This document shows, in pieces, positions 8,277-17,091 of a stretch of 64,000 nt of DNA. The stretch is from NCBI GenBank assembly GCA_016716265.1, contig JADJWQ010000006.1, forward strand, positions 434,001 through 498,000. Reading direction: 5' to 3'. The notes beneath the pieces are model-generated. The model ran no database searches. It saw only the letters and a program-made list of their open reading frames with translations, and was not told the origin of the DNA. Source of the DNA: Planctomycetota bacterium (lineage in GTDB: Bacteria > Planctomycetota > UBA1135 > UBA2386). Within the stretch, counting starts at the first letter, position 1. Each line of letters starts with the position of its first letter. The position numbers were made by a program, and so were the translations under genes.

Positions 8277-9548
8277 ATGTCGCACCGTCCGCTCCGACTC
8301 CGCGCCGGCCAGCACATCGCGCTGCTCGCCGCGCTCACCGCGTCGCTGTCCGCGCAGACCTACGTCCGCTACGGCGCCGGCTGCCCCGGCAGCGCCGGGA
8401 TCCCCGCCCTGCACGCGCACGGCCTGCCGGTGCTCGGCCAGACCATCCAGATCGAGCTGACGCAGGCTCCGGCCGGCAGCACCGGCCTGCTGCTGTTCGG
8501 CCTGCAGCGGCTGCTCCCACCGCTCGACCTCGGCTTCATCGGCTCGCCGGGCTGCCTCGTGCTGACGCTGCCGGACCTGACGTCGTTCGCGGTGCCGGCG
8601 CAGCTCGGGGCCGCCGCGGTCAACATCCCGATCCCGCCGCTGCCCAGGCTCACCGGCGCCAGCTTCGAGAACCAGTGGCTGGTGGTTCCGGCCGGCGGTC
8701 GGATCACGACGTCGAACGGTGGCACCGGCACGATCGGTCCGCTGCCGCCGCCGGTCGCCGTCGGCTCGATCACGCCGAGCAACGGCCTGCTCGCGGTCGG
8801 CCAGAGCGTGGCGATCCGCGTCACCGGCCTCGGCACCAACGACCCGGACGACCTGTGCATGCAGCTCGTCGACCAGCTCGGCACCCGGTCGCTGCTGCGG
8901 GCGACGTCGATCACGTTCGATCCCAGCACCGGCGAGGACGTGATCAATGCGACGCTGGCGGTCGCCAACCTGTCGCCGGTCGCCCAGCCCGCGCTGATGC
9001 TGATGCGGGGCGAGGGTGCCGCGAGCGCGACGTCGGGCACCGGCTGCCTGACGACGCCGCCGTCGGCGTGGGCCTGGGGCGGTCCGGCGCTGCCCGGTGC
9101 AGGCGCCACGTTCGGGACCAACCTGATCCCGGTCCCGCCGCCCACCACACAGACCGTGAGCTGGGTCTACGACTCCGGCAGCAACTCGCTCTACGTCGAC
9201 CTGCCGCCCTACCCGTGGGCCGGCAGCGGGCTCTACCCGCCGGGCTCGTCGCTGACGACCGACGCGCACGGCGATCTCGCCTGCGGCGGCGGCACGCCGA
9301 CCGACCACTTCGACCAGTTCCTGCAGCAGACCGCCGTCCGCGCGACCTGCACCGCGGGGCTGACCAATCAGCAGATGGTCGTCGAGCACGCGCCGCAGGT
9401 GCAGCAGACCTTCGACAACTTCTTCGGCGCGGGTCGGCTGACGATCACCGCCGAGACCACCGGCGCGCTGGCGCGGATCCGGATCCGGCCGACCAATCCG
9501 AATTGCACGATGACCGGCGGCGGCGGCTCGGTCGTCATCGGCATGTGA
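8277..9548 (+). CDS. Secreted beta-rich protein with lineage-type module
   Basis: A 423-residue exported protein. ATG 8277 is preceded by GGAG with nine-base spacing and followed by a signal peptide ending near ASLSAQ. The mature protein starts YVRYGAGCPGSAGIPAL and runs into a module of about 120 residues with the pattern GQTIQIELTQAP, LLLFGLQ, FIGSPGCLVLTLPD, VNIPIPPLPRLTGASFENQW. This is the same module type that ends the 27.9 kb gene. The middle (SITPSNGLLAVGQSVAIRVT) resembles an IPT/TIG-like Ig fold. The C-terminal third is unrecognised and ends in a Gly-rich strand (NCTMTGGGGSVVIGM). A surface or extracellular location is likely; no catalytic motif is visible. It is convergent with nuoN, with a strong hairpin between them. 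Confidence 0.78.
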   Translation: MSHRPLRLRAGQHIALLAALTASLSAQTYVRYGAGCPGSAGIPALHAHGLPVLGQTIQIELTQAPAGSTGLLLFGLQRLLPPLDLGFIGSPGCLVLTLPDLTSFAVPAQLGAAAVNIPIPPLPRLTGASFENQWLVVPAGGRITTSNGGTGTIGPLPPPVAVGSITPSNGLLAVGQSVAIRVTGLGTNDPDDLCMQLVDQLGTRSLLRATSITFDPSTGEDVINATLAVANLSPVAQPALMLMRGEGAASATSGTGCLTTPPSAWAWGGPALPGAGATFGTNLIPVPPPTTQTVSWVYDSGSNSLYVDLPPYPWAGSGLYPPGSSLTTDAHGDLACGGGTPTDHFDQFLQQTAVRATCTAGLTNQQMVVEHAPQVQQTFDNFFGAGRLTITAETTGALARIRIRPTNPNCTMTGGGGSVVIGM

Positions 9549-9560
9549 CCGGCCGCTGCA

Positions 9561-9582
9561 GGCCGCCGCACGCGCGGCGGCC
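9561..9582. terminator. Perfect 9-bp hairpin between convergent genes
   Basis: GGCCGCCGC at 9561-9569 pairs perfectly with GCGGCGGCC at 9574-9582 across a four-base loop. It sits in the 43-base gap between the secreted protein gene (+ strand) and nuoN (- strand), where a two-way terminator is expected. There is no T-tract on either side, so Rho-independent termination in the E. coli sense is uncertain. Confidence 0.6.
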
Positions 9583-9591
9583 CGAAGCGCC

Positions 9592-11046
9592 TCACGAGCC
9601 GATCTGCGTCAGGAACCAGCGCGGCAGCACGCCGAGCAGCAGCACGAGCGCCGCGCAGGCGCCGGTCGCGAAGCTCGCCGGCAGCAGCGTGCGGCGCGCC
9701 GGCACCGCGACGCCCGCGAGGCTCGCCGGCTCGGGCTGCATGTACAGCGCGACGACGACGCGCAGGTAGTAGCCGAGCGCCACCACCGACAGCAGCACGC
9801 CGATCACGGCGACGCCGATCATGTCGGCCCGCACCGCGGAGTAGAACACCAGGTACTTGCCGAGGAACCCACCGGTCAGCGGGATGCCACCGAGCGACAA
9901 CATGAACAGCGTCAGCGCGGCGGCGGTGTACGGCCGGCGTCGCGCGAGTCCGCGCAGGTTGTCGATGTGCGTGAACCGGTCGCCGCCCTGCTCCAGCATC
10001 GCGAGCAACCCGAACGCGCCGGCCGCCGTGAACACGTAGGCGGCCATGTAGTAGAGCGCGGCATCGAGCGCGCCGTGCGGCTGCCGGTCACCACCGAGCG
10101 CTGCGGCGACGACCAGCAGCACGGTCCCGGCGTGCGCAACGCCGGAGTAGGCGAGCATCCGCTTGACGTCCTGCTGGACGAGCGCACCGAGATTGCCGAG
10201 CGCCATCGTCACGATCGCGATCGTCGCCACGGTCATCGCGGCCGACTCCGGCAGCAGGAAGGTCACGCGCAGCAGGAACGCGAACGCCGCGGCCTTCGTG
10301 CCGGTCGCCATCAGCGCCGTGACCGGCGTGGGCGCACCCTCGTAGACGTCGGGCACCCACAGGTGGAACGGGAACACGCTGATCTTGAAGAACACGCTCG
10401 CCATCAGCAGCGCGACGCCGCTCATCGCGAGCGTGGAGAAGCTGCCGAAGTCCTTCAGCACGGCGAGCGACAGCGTGCCGGTCGCGCTGAAGATCAGCGC
10501 GGCGCCGTACAGGTAGAAGGCCGCGCCGAACGCGCCGAGCAGGAAGTACTTGAGCCCCGCCTCGACCGAGCGCGTGCGGTTGCGCCGGAACGCGCACAAC
10601 GCGTAGAGCGGCACCGACAGCAGCTCGAGCCCGACGAAGAACAGCAGCAGGTCCTGCGCCCCCGCCATCAGCATCATGCCGATCGGCGTGGTGAGCATCA
10701 TGACGTCGTGCTCGACCTTGTACGGGCGGTCCTCGCCGTAGTAGTTCAGGCTGTAGAGCCAGGCGACCGCAGTGCCGCACAGGAACAGCAGACCCCACAG
10801 CCCGCTCGCGTGGTCGGCCATGAAGGTGCCGTCGAACACCGCACCCGGCGGATCGCCGAGCACGACCACCTGCAGGACGGCGGACAGGCCGAGCGTGCCG
10901 GCGACGACCGCGCCGCGCGCCCAGCGCGCGTGCGTGACGACGCCGACCATCAACAGCACGAGCACGCCGAGCGCCAGCGCGATCGCGGGCGAGACGGCCC
11001 ACAGGGTGTCCGCGTCGTAGACGCGCGCCAGATCGGATTGGATCAT
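9592..11046 (-). CDS. nuoN: NADH-quinone oxidoreductase subunit N
   Basis: A 484-residue antiporter-like membrane subunit of complex I, one of three proton-pumping modules. The key charged residues are visible: the glutamate in FVGLELLSVPLYAL, the lysine in FFKISVFPFHLWVPDVYEGA followed by TKAAAFAF, and a typical QQDVKRMLAYSGVAHAG. The ATG start at 11046-11044 overlaps the nuoM stop as ATGA. It is the last gene of the nuo operon. The C-terminus ends shortly after VLPRWFL, as in other NuoN proteins. Confidence 0.95.
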   Translation of the reverse strand: MIQSDLARVYDADTLWAVSPAIALALGVLVLLMVGVVTHARWARGAVVAGTLGLSAVLQVVVLGDPPGAVFDGTFMADHASGLWGLLFLCGTAVAWLYSLNYYGEDRPYKVEHDVMMLTTPIGMMLMAGAQDLLLFFVGLELLSVPLYALCAFRRNRTRSVEAGLKYFLLGAFGAAFYLYGAALIFSATGTLSLAVLKDFGSFSTLAMSGVALLMASVFFKISVFPFHLWVPDVYEGAPTPVTALMATGTKAAAFAFLLRVTFLLPESAAMTVATIAIVTMALGNLGALVQQDVKRMLAYSGVAHAGTVLLVVAAALGGDRQPHGALDAALYYMAAYVFTAAGAFGLLAMLEQGGDRFTHIDNLRGLARRRPYTAAALTLFMLSLGGIPLTGGFLGKYLVFYSAVRADMIGVAVIGVLLSVVALGYYLRVVVALYMQPEPASLAGVAVPARRTLLPASFATGACAALVLLLGVLPRWFLTQIGS

Positions 11047-12671
11047 CGACCGGTCTCCGGGGCTGCCGGGCCACTGATTACACTGCCGCCGAGCGGACTG
11101 CCGGGCACGGCGTCCGGGCTCCCGGTGCCGGGACGGCCGACCCCCTCGCTCGCCACCTTCTCGTTGGTCCCGGCCGGCTCGACCAGCACCACGCGCGGAC
11201 GCGCGCCCTCGATCTTCTGCAGCACGGCGTCGAGCGACGCCTGGCCCTTGTGCAGGAACGTGTTCGGCGCCACGCCGATCCACGCGACCAGCGCGATCAT
11301 CGGCACCATCAGCACGACTTCACGCAGGTTGACGTCGCTGAGCTTGCGGTTGGCCTCGTGCACGATCGGGCCCCACAGCACGCGGCGCGTCGCCATCAGC
11401 AGGTAGACCGCGCCGAGGATCACGCCGCTGACCCCGATGACCGCCCACAGCGGCGAGCGCTCGAAGGCCCCGAGCAGGATCAGGTACTCGCCGACGAAGC
11501 CGTTGAGTCCCGGCAGGCCGGCGCTCGACAGCACCGTGATCATCAGGAACACGGCGTAGATCGGCATGACCGCGGCGATGCCGCCGAACTGGTCCAGCGC
11601 GCGCGTGTGGCGACGCTCGTAGACCATGCCGACGAGGAGGAAGAGCAGGCCCGTCGACAGCCCGTGGTTGACCATCTGCAGCACGCCGCCGGCCAGCCCC
11701 GCCGAGGTCAGCGAGAACATGCCGAGCACGACGTAGCCGAGGTGGCTGACCGACGAGCAGGCGACCAGGCGCTTGAGGTCGGTCTGCGCCATCGACAGCA
11801 GCGCCCCGTAGACGATGCCGATCGCGCCGAGCGCCATGAACAGCGGCGCCAGCTCGATCGCGGCCGACGGGAACATCGCGATGCCGAACCGCAGCAGGCC
11901 GTACGTGCCCATCTTCAGCAGCACGCCGGCCAGCACCACCGAGCCCGACGTCGGCGCCTCGGTATGGGCGTCGGCGAGCCAGGTGTGGAACGGGATCAAT
12001 GGCACCTTGATCGAGAACGCCAGCGCGAACGCGAGGAAGTACCAGATCTGCTGGCCGGTCGTCAGCTCCGCCGCACGGTCCGACAGCACGACGACGTCGG
12101 ACGTGTCGAACTGCCACAGCAGCGCGATGACACCGATCATCATCACGAGGCTGCCGAACAGCGTGAACAGGAAGAACTTGACGGTCGCGTAGAGCCGCCG
12201 CTCACCGCCCCAGATGCCGACCAGGAAGTAGAGCGGGATCAGGCTCACTTCCCAGAACACGTAGAACAGCACCAGGTCGAGCGCGAGGAACACCCCGAGC
12301 ATGCCGGTCTCCATGACCAGCATCCACACGAGGAACTCCTTGACGCGCTCGGAGACGTGGCCCCAGGTCGACAGCAGGACGACCGGCATCAGCACCGACG
12401 TCAGCCCGACCATCAGCACCGAGAGCCCGTCGAGCCCGAGCCGGTAGTGGACCTCGGTGCCACCGGGGAGCACGAACCAGCTCGCGGTCTCGCCCATCTG
12501 CGCGCCGACCTGCGTGCCGTCGAAGGCGGCGTAGATCAGCACGCCGACGACGGCGGTGACGAGCGTCGTGCCCAGTGCGATGGCGCGCAGCAGGGCGGTC
12601 TTGTGCCCGGGCAGCGCGACGATCGCGAGGGCTCCGGCCAGCGGCAGGAACGTGAGCAGTGTCAGCGACAC
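11043..12671 (-). CDS. nuoM: NADH-quinone oxidoreductase subunit M
   Basis: A 542-residue antiporter-like membrane subunit of complex I. It contains the conserved transmembrane glutamate (YVFWEVSLIPLYFLVGIWGG), the pumping lysine (FSIKVPLIPFHTWLADAHTE, then APTSGSVVLAGVLLKMG), and TDLKRLVACSSVSHLG. The GTG start at 12671-12669 is set by GGGAG six to seven bases upstream and by the gap to the nuoL stop at 12682. The last 45 residues are a Pro/Gly/Ser-rich tail (from about AGTNEKVASEGVG) beyond the last helix, which is longer than usual for NuoM. Confidence 0.95.
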   Translation of the reverse strand: MSLTLLTFLPLAGALAIVALPGHKTALLRAIALGTTLVTAVVGVLIYAAFDGTQVGAQMGETASWFVLPGGTEVHYRLGLDGLSVLMVGLTSVLMPVVLLSTWGHVSERVKEFLVWMLVMETGMLGVFLALDLVLFYVFWEVSLIPLYFLVGIWGGERRLYATVKFFLFTLFGSLVMMIGVIALLWQFDTSDVVVLSDRAAELTTGQQIWYFLAFALAFSIKVPLIPFHTWLADAHTEAPTSGSVVLAGVLLKMGTYGLLRFGIAMFPSAAIELAPLFMALGAIGIVYGALLSMAQTDLKRLVACSSVSHLGYVVLGMFSLTSAGLAGGVLQMVNHGLSTGLLFLLVGMVYERRHTRALDQFGGIAAVMPIYAVFLMITVLSSAGLPGLNGFVGEYLILLGAFERSPLWAVIGVSGVILGAVYLLMATRRVLWGPIVHEANRKLSDVNLREVVLMVPMIALVAWIGVAPNTFLHKGQASLDAVLQKIEGARPRVVLVEPAGTNEKVASEGVGRPGTGSPDAVPGSPLGGSVISGPAAPETGR

Positions 12672-12681
12672 GTGTGTCTCC

Positions 12682-14679
12682 CTAGCTCCAGATCCACATG
12701 AACGAGATGGCGACCGCGCCGGCGCCGATCCACAGCGCGTAGCTGCGCAGGTCGCCGTCCGCGAAGCGGCGCGTGCGCTGCCCGATGGCGCGAGCCACCG
12801 TGGCGCTGCCATTGACGATGCCGTCGACGACGAGCTGGTCGACGACCGCCGAGGTCACCCGCGCGAGCGCGCCGAGCGGCAGCACGACGAACGACTGGTA
12901 GCTCGCGTCGACGCGCCAGGCCTCCGACAGGAACCCGGCGAGCACCGGCCGGCGCTCGGCGAGCCGCTCGTCGGCACCGATGCCGTCGCGATAGGCGACG
13001 AAGCCGCGGTAGGCGAACACCAGAGCGACCGCGGCGCCGACGCCGAGCAGGATCCACTCGAGCGAGTGGCTGACCTCGCCGTGCGGCCCGTGCCGCATCG
13101 CGAGCACGCGCTCGCCCGGCTCGACGACCGGCGCCAGCCAGTCGCCCATCAGGTGCGGCAGGTGCGCGAGGTGACCGAGTACCGGCGCCAGCCCGAGCAA
13201 ACCGCCGCCGACCGACAGCAGTGCGAGTACCGCGAGCGGACCGGTCATGCTGAACGGCGACTCGTGCGGGTGCACGTGGTGGTGGTCGAAGCGCTCCGGC
13301 CCGAAGAAGGTCAGCGCGACCATGCGCCACGTGTAGTAGGCGGTCAGCATGGCGCCGCCGATGCCGACGGCCCACAGCAGGTAGTAGTAGCCACCCGCCG
13401 AGAACGCGTGCGCGAGGATCTCGTCCTTCGAGAAGTAGCCGCTCATCAACGGCAATCCCGACAGCGCCGCCGCCCCGGCCACGAACGTCACGTAGGTGCG
13501 CGGCATGTGCTTGCGCAGGCCGCCCATCTTGTGCAGGTCCTGCTCCTCGTGCATGCCGTGGATCACACTGCCGGCGCCGAGGAACAGCAGGCCCTTGAAG
13601 AACGCGTGCGTGACGAGGTGGAAGATCGCCGCCCCGAACGCGCCGGAGCCCAGGCCCAGGAACATGTAGCCGAGCTGGCTGACCGTCGAGTAGGCGAGGA
13701 CCTTCTTGATGTCGCGTTGCACGAGCGCGGTCGATGCGCCGACCAGCGCCGTCACCGCACCGACCGTCGCGATCACCGCGAGCACGGTCGGGCTGGCCGC
13801 GAACAGCGGATTGAGGCGCGCGACCAGGTAGACGCCCGCCGTCACCATCGTCGCCGCGTGGATCAGCGCGGACACCGGCGTCGGGCCGGCCATCGCGTCG
13901 GGAAGCCAGGTGAACAGCGGGATCTGCGCCGACTTGCCACAGCAGCCGCCGAACAGCAGCAGCGCCGTGACGGCGAGCTCGAGGTCGTGCTCGCCGCTGC
14001 CGCCGAGCAGGCCTGGCACCAGAGTGCCGATCTCCGACAGGTCGAGCGTACCGAACAACCGCACCAGCAGGAACGAGCCCACCAGGAAGCAGGCGTCGCC
14101 GATGCGGTTCATCACGAACGCCTTCTGCCCGGCCTCGGCCGGCCAGCCCTTCTCGTACCAGAAGCCGATCAGCAGGTACGAGCAGAGCCCGACGCCCTCC
14201 CAGCCGATGAACAGTCCGAGCAGGTTGCTGCTCGCGACGAGCATCAGCATCGCGAACACGAACAGGTTCATGAAGGCGAAGAACTTGGCGTAGCCCTTGT
14301 CCCCCTTCATGTAGCCGGTCGAGTAGGCGTGGATCAGGAAGCCGACGCCGGTGACGACCAGCGTCATCGTCGACGACAGCGGGTCGAGCACGATCGTCAG
14401 GACGATCCGCAGGTCACCGACGCCGATCCAGTCCCAGGGCGTGCTCTCGAGCACGCGCTCCTCGACCGGCAGGCCGCGCAGCAGCAGGAACGCGCGGATC
14501 GCCAGGACCAGCGACAGCCCGACCGACAGCACGCCCACCATGCCGGCGAGACCGGCGTAGCCCGGGGCGTCGGGCGACGCCCGGCGCGCGCGGATCGTCA
14601 GGTAGTGCAGGACGCCGCACACGGCGCTGCCGACGAGCGGCAGGAACGGGATCCACCACAGCCAGGAATGGTGCTCCAT
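12682..14679 (-). CDS. nuoL: NADH-quinone oxidoreductase subunit L
   Basis: A 665-residue distal antiporter-like subunit of complex I. Hallmarks: the glutamate in FIGWEGVGLCSYLLIGFWYE, the lysine in GKSAQIPLFTWLPDAMAGPT, the histidine in PVSALIHAATMVTAGVYL, and RDIKKVLAYSTVSQLGYMFL. A His-rich loop (ERFDHHHVHPHESPF) precedes the last third. The C-terminal region contains the stretch leading to the lateral amphipathic helix and a final hydrophobic segment (ALWIGAGAVAISFMWIWS). It starts at ATG 14679-14677, six bases after the nuoK stop. Confidence 0.95.
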   Translation of the reverse strand: MEHHSWLWWIPFLPLVGSAVCGVLHYLTIRARRASPDAPGYAGLAGMVGVLSVGLSLVLAIRAFLLLRGLPVEERVLESTPWDWIGVGDLRIVLTIVLDPLSSTMTLVVTGVGFLIHAYSTGYMKGDKGYAKFFAFMNLFVFAMLMLVASSNLLGLFIGWEGVGLCSYLLIGFWYEKGWPAEAGQKAFVMNRIGDACFLVGSFLLVRLFGTLDLSEIGTLVPGLLGGSGEHDLELAVTALLLFGGCCGKSAQIPLFTWLPDAMAGPTPVSALIHAATMVTAGVYLVARLNPLFAASPTVLAVIATVGAVTALVGASTALVQRDIKKVLAYSTVSQLGYMFLGLGSGAFGAAIFHLVTHAFFKGLLFLGAGSVIHGMHEEQDLHKMGGLRKHMPRTYVTFVAGAAALSGLPLMSGYFSKDEILAHAFSAGGYYYLLWAVGIGGAMLTAYYTWRMVALTFFGPERFDHHHVHPHESPFSMTGPLAVLALLSVGGGLLGLAPVLGHLAHLPHLMGDWLAPVVEPGERVLAMRHGPHGEVSHSLEWILLGVGAAVALVFAYRGFVAYRDGIGADERLAERRPVLAGFLSEAWRVDASYQSFVVLPLGALARVTSAVVDQLVVDGIVNGSATVARAIGQRTRRFADGDLRSYALWIGAGAVAISFMWIWS

Positions 14680-14685
14680 CGCTCG

Positions 14686-14997
14686 TCAGCCTTTCATCTC
14701 CACCAGCGCGTCCGACTCCACGGTGCGCTTCAGGCGGAACAGCGCGATGACCAGTGCCAGGCCCACCGCCGCCTCGACCGCCGCGATGACGATCACGAAC
14801 AGCGCGAAGACCGGGCCGGACACGTCGGGGCCGCCGTGGGCCCGCGCGCCGGCGAGGAAGGTCAAGTTCGCCGCATTGAGCATCAGCTCGATCGACATCA
14901 GCACGACGATGACGTTGCGCCGCACGACGAAGCCCAGCACGCCGATCGCGAACAGCGCGGCCGCCAGATACAGCATGTGCTCGTTCGGGACGTTCAT
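14686..14997 (-). CDS. nuoK: NADH-quinone oxidoreductase subunit K
   Basis: A 103-residue, three-helix membrane subunit of complex I, at the normal length. Both membrane glutamates needed for proton transfer are present: one in VVLMSIELMLNAANLTF and one in IAAVEAAVGLALV. The ATG overlaps the nuoJ stop as ATGA (14997-14994). The C-terminal tail (RLKRTVESDALVEMKG) is typical. Confidence 0.95.
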   Translation of the reverse strand: MNVPNEHMLYLAAALFAIGVLGFVVRRNVIVVLMSIELMLNAANLTFLAGARAHGGPDVSGPVFALFVIVIAAVEAAVGLALVIALFRLKRTVESDALVEMKG

Positions 14998-15554
14998 CGC
15001 TCACCTCCCTGCGCGCCCTGCGAGCCGGGTCCCTTCCGCCGATCGCGCTTGGCGAGCGCGACCACTGCCACCATCGTGACGAGCAGCAGCATGCCGGTCG
15101 CCTGGAAGGCGAGGCCGTAGCGACCGAACAGCGCCTCGGCGAGCTGCGGCAGGCCGTCGCGCGGACCGGTCTCGGCGGCGGCGCCCGCCGCCTGCTGCAG
15201 CGCGCCGCGCTGCACGGCGATCAGCCCCGCCAGAGCCAGCGCGAGCGCGACGACCGCGCCGATCCGCGCTGCTGGGCTGCGGAACATCGCGGTCGAGAAC
15301 TCGACCTTGCTGCCCATGTGCCCGAGATCCAGCAGCATGATCACGAACAGGAACAGCACGAGGATGGCTCCCGCGTAGACCACGATCTGCACCGCGGCCA
15401 TGAACGGGAAGCTCATCAGCAGGTAGATCACCGACAGCGCGAAGAAGCTCGCGAGCAGTGACAACACGCTGAACATCGGGCTCTTGGCCAGCACGACGCC
15501 GGCCGCACCGCACAGCGCGACCAGCGCTAGGGCGTAGAAGAGGAATTCCGCCAC
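14994..15554 (-). CDS. nuoJ: NADH-quinone oxidoreductase subunit J
   Basis: A 186-residue membrane subunit of complex I with five helices and the characteristic third helix VQIVVYAGAILVLFLFVIML, which includes the pi-bulge region. I placed the start at GTG 15554-15552: the first helix (FLFYALALVALCGAAGVVLA) begins right after it and AGGA lies about ten bases upstream. This overlaps the nuoI coding end by 28 bases. A C-terminal Lys/Gly/Gln-rich tail follows the last helix. It is translationally coupled to nuoK by an ATGA overlap. Confidence 0.92.
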   Translation of the reverse strand: MAEFLFYALALVALCGAAGVVLAKSPMFSVLSLLASFFALSVIYLLMSFPFMAAVQIVVYAGAILVLFLFVIMLLDLGHMGSKVEFSTAMFRSPAARIGAVVALALALAGLIAVQRGALQQAAGAAAETGPRDGLPQLAEALFGRYGLAFQATGMLLLVTMVAVVALAKRDRRKGPGSQGAQGGER

Positions 15555-16048
15555 CGGTCGTTGATCCTGTAGACGTAGTCGATGCGCTTCTGCAGCGCGG
15601 ACCTTGGCCGCTTGAGCTTGTCGATGCCGTAGACCAGCTCGGCGCGCGTGAGGTCCGCGAGCTCGAGCTCGTCGCTCATGAAGATCGCATCCTTCGGGCA
15701 GGCCTCCTCGCAGAAGCCGCACAGGATGCAGCGGAGCATGTCGATCTCGAACCGCTCCGGCTCGCGCTCGATCGGGCGGTCGACCTCGTGACCGTCGATC
15801 GTGATCGCGTACGCGGGGCAGGCAGCCTCGCACAGTCCGCACGACACGCAGGCCAGGTGGCCGTCGTCCTTGACGACGAGCCGCGGCTGACCGCGCGTGA
15901 CCTCGTCCTTCGGCAACGGCTCCTCGGGGTATTGCCGCGTGATGGCCTTCTTGAAGAACTTGCGGAAGGTGATCGAGAGCCCGCGCAGGATCTCGGGCAG
16001 GTAGAGCCGCTCGGCGAGCGTGAGCTCCTTGCGCTGCAGGATGACCAT
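15527..16048 (-). CDS. nuoI: NADH-quinone oxidoreductase subunit I (2x 4Fe-4S ferredoxin)
   Basis: A 173-residue peripheral-arm subunit carrying clusters N6a and N6b between NuoG and NuoB. Two canonical ferredoxin motifs are present: CVSCGLCEAACP and CILCGFCEEACP. The N-terminal amphipathic stretch (LRGLSITFRKFFKKAITRQY) docks on the membrane arm in this family. The conserved segment RFEIDMLRCILCGFCEEACP is complete. The gap to the nuoH stop is 35 bases, the widest inside the operon, and the 3' end runs 28 bases into nuoJ. Confidence 0.96.
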   Translation of the reverse strand: MVILQRKELTLAERLYLPEILRGLSITFRKFFKKAITRQYPEEPLPKDEVTRGQPRLVVKDDGHLACVSCGLCEAACPAYAITIDGHEVDRPIEREPERFEIDMLRCILCGFCEEACPKDAIFMSDELELADLTRAELVYGIDKLKRPRSALQKRIDYVYRINDRWRNSSSTP

Positions 16049-16083
16049 GGTCGTTCGTCCTCGGGGATGCTGCCGTCAGGAGC

Positions 16084-17091
16084 TCAGTTGGCCGTCAGCG
16101 CGATCACGGCGCCGGTCACCATCACGTTGGCGAGCGCGAGCGGCAGCAGGGCCTGCCAGCCGAGGCGCATGAGCTGGTCGAAGCGCAGGCGCGGCAGCGT
16201 CCAGCGCACCCAGATGAACAGGAACAGGAAGAACGAGGTCTTCACGATGAACGCGACGACCCCGACGTACCACGGTGCGTCCGGCCAGAACGGCACCGAC
16301 GGCCCGCCCCAGAACAGCGTCGTGTTCAGCGCGGCCATCACCGTCATCGCGCAGTACTCGCCCAGGAAGAACAGCGCGAAGCGCATCGACGAGTACTCGG
16401 TGTGGAAGCCGCCGACGAGCTCCGGCTCGCACTCCGCGAAGTCGAACGGGTGACGGTTCGTCTCCGCGAACATCGCGATCGTGAACAGCACGAACGCGAG
16501 CGGCTGGTAGAAGATGTTCCAGTCGAGGAACGCGCGCTGCCCCTCGATGATCTGCCGCAGGTCGAGCGAGCCGGCCATCAGCACGACCGCCATGATCGAC
16601 AGCATCAGCGTCAGCTCGTAGCTGATCATCTGCGCCGAGGCGCGCAGCCCGCCGAGCAGCGAGTACTTCGAGTTCGACGCCCAGCCGCCGAGGATGACGC
16701 CGTACACCCCGAGCCCACCGAGCGCGAGGATGTACAGGATCCCGATGTCGAGGTCGGCGACCGACAGCGTGATCTCGTGGCCGGCGATCACCGCCGTGTA
16801 GCCGAACGGGATCACCGCCACCGCGAGCATCGCCGGCGCCGCCGACAATGCCGGCGCGATCCGGAACAGCAGGCGGTTGGCGCCGGCCGGCACTAGCTCC
16901 TCCTTCATGATGAACTTGATGCCGTCGGCGACCGGCTGCAGGACCCCGAACGGCCCGACGCGGTTGGGGCCGTAGCGGTACTGCATCCACGCGGAGACCT
17001 TGCGCTCGGCGAGCGACATGATCGCCGCGGTGGTCAGGAGCGCACCCCAGACCACCACCACCTTGACCACCCAGATCACGATCTCGGTCAT
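16084..17091 (-). CDS. nuoH: NADH-quinone oxidoreductase subunit H
   Basis: A 335-residue membrane subunit that forms much of the quinone chamber at the junction of the complex I arms. It contains ERKVSAWMQYRYGPNRVGPF followed by GVLQPVADGIKFIMKE, and the acidic quinone-pathway loop FAETNRHPFDFAECEPELVG followed by GFHTEYSSMRFALFFLGEY. Eight or nine membrane helices are visible, ending in PLALANVMVTGAVIALTAN. The ATG at 17091-17089 overlaps the nuoG stop as ATGA. Confidence 0.96.
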   Translation of the reverse strand: MTEIVIWVVKVVVVWGALLTTAAIMSLAERKVSAWMQYRYGPNRVGPFGVLQPVADGIKFIMKEELVPAGANRLLFRIAPALSAAPAMLAVAVIPFGYTAVIAGHEITLSVADLDIGILYILALGGLGVYGVILGGWASNSKYSLLGGLRASAQMISYELTLMLSIMAVVLMAGSLDLRQIIEGQRAFLDWNIFYQPLAFVLFTIAMFAETNRHPFDFAECEPELVGGFHTEYSSMRFALFFLGEYCAMTVMAALNTTLFWGGPSVPFWPDAPWYVGVVAFIVKTSFFLFLFIWVRWTLPRLRFDQLMRLGWQALLPLALANVMVTGAVIALTAN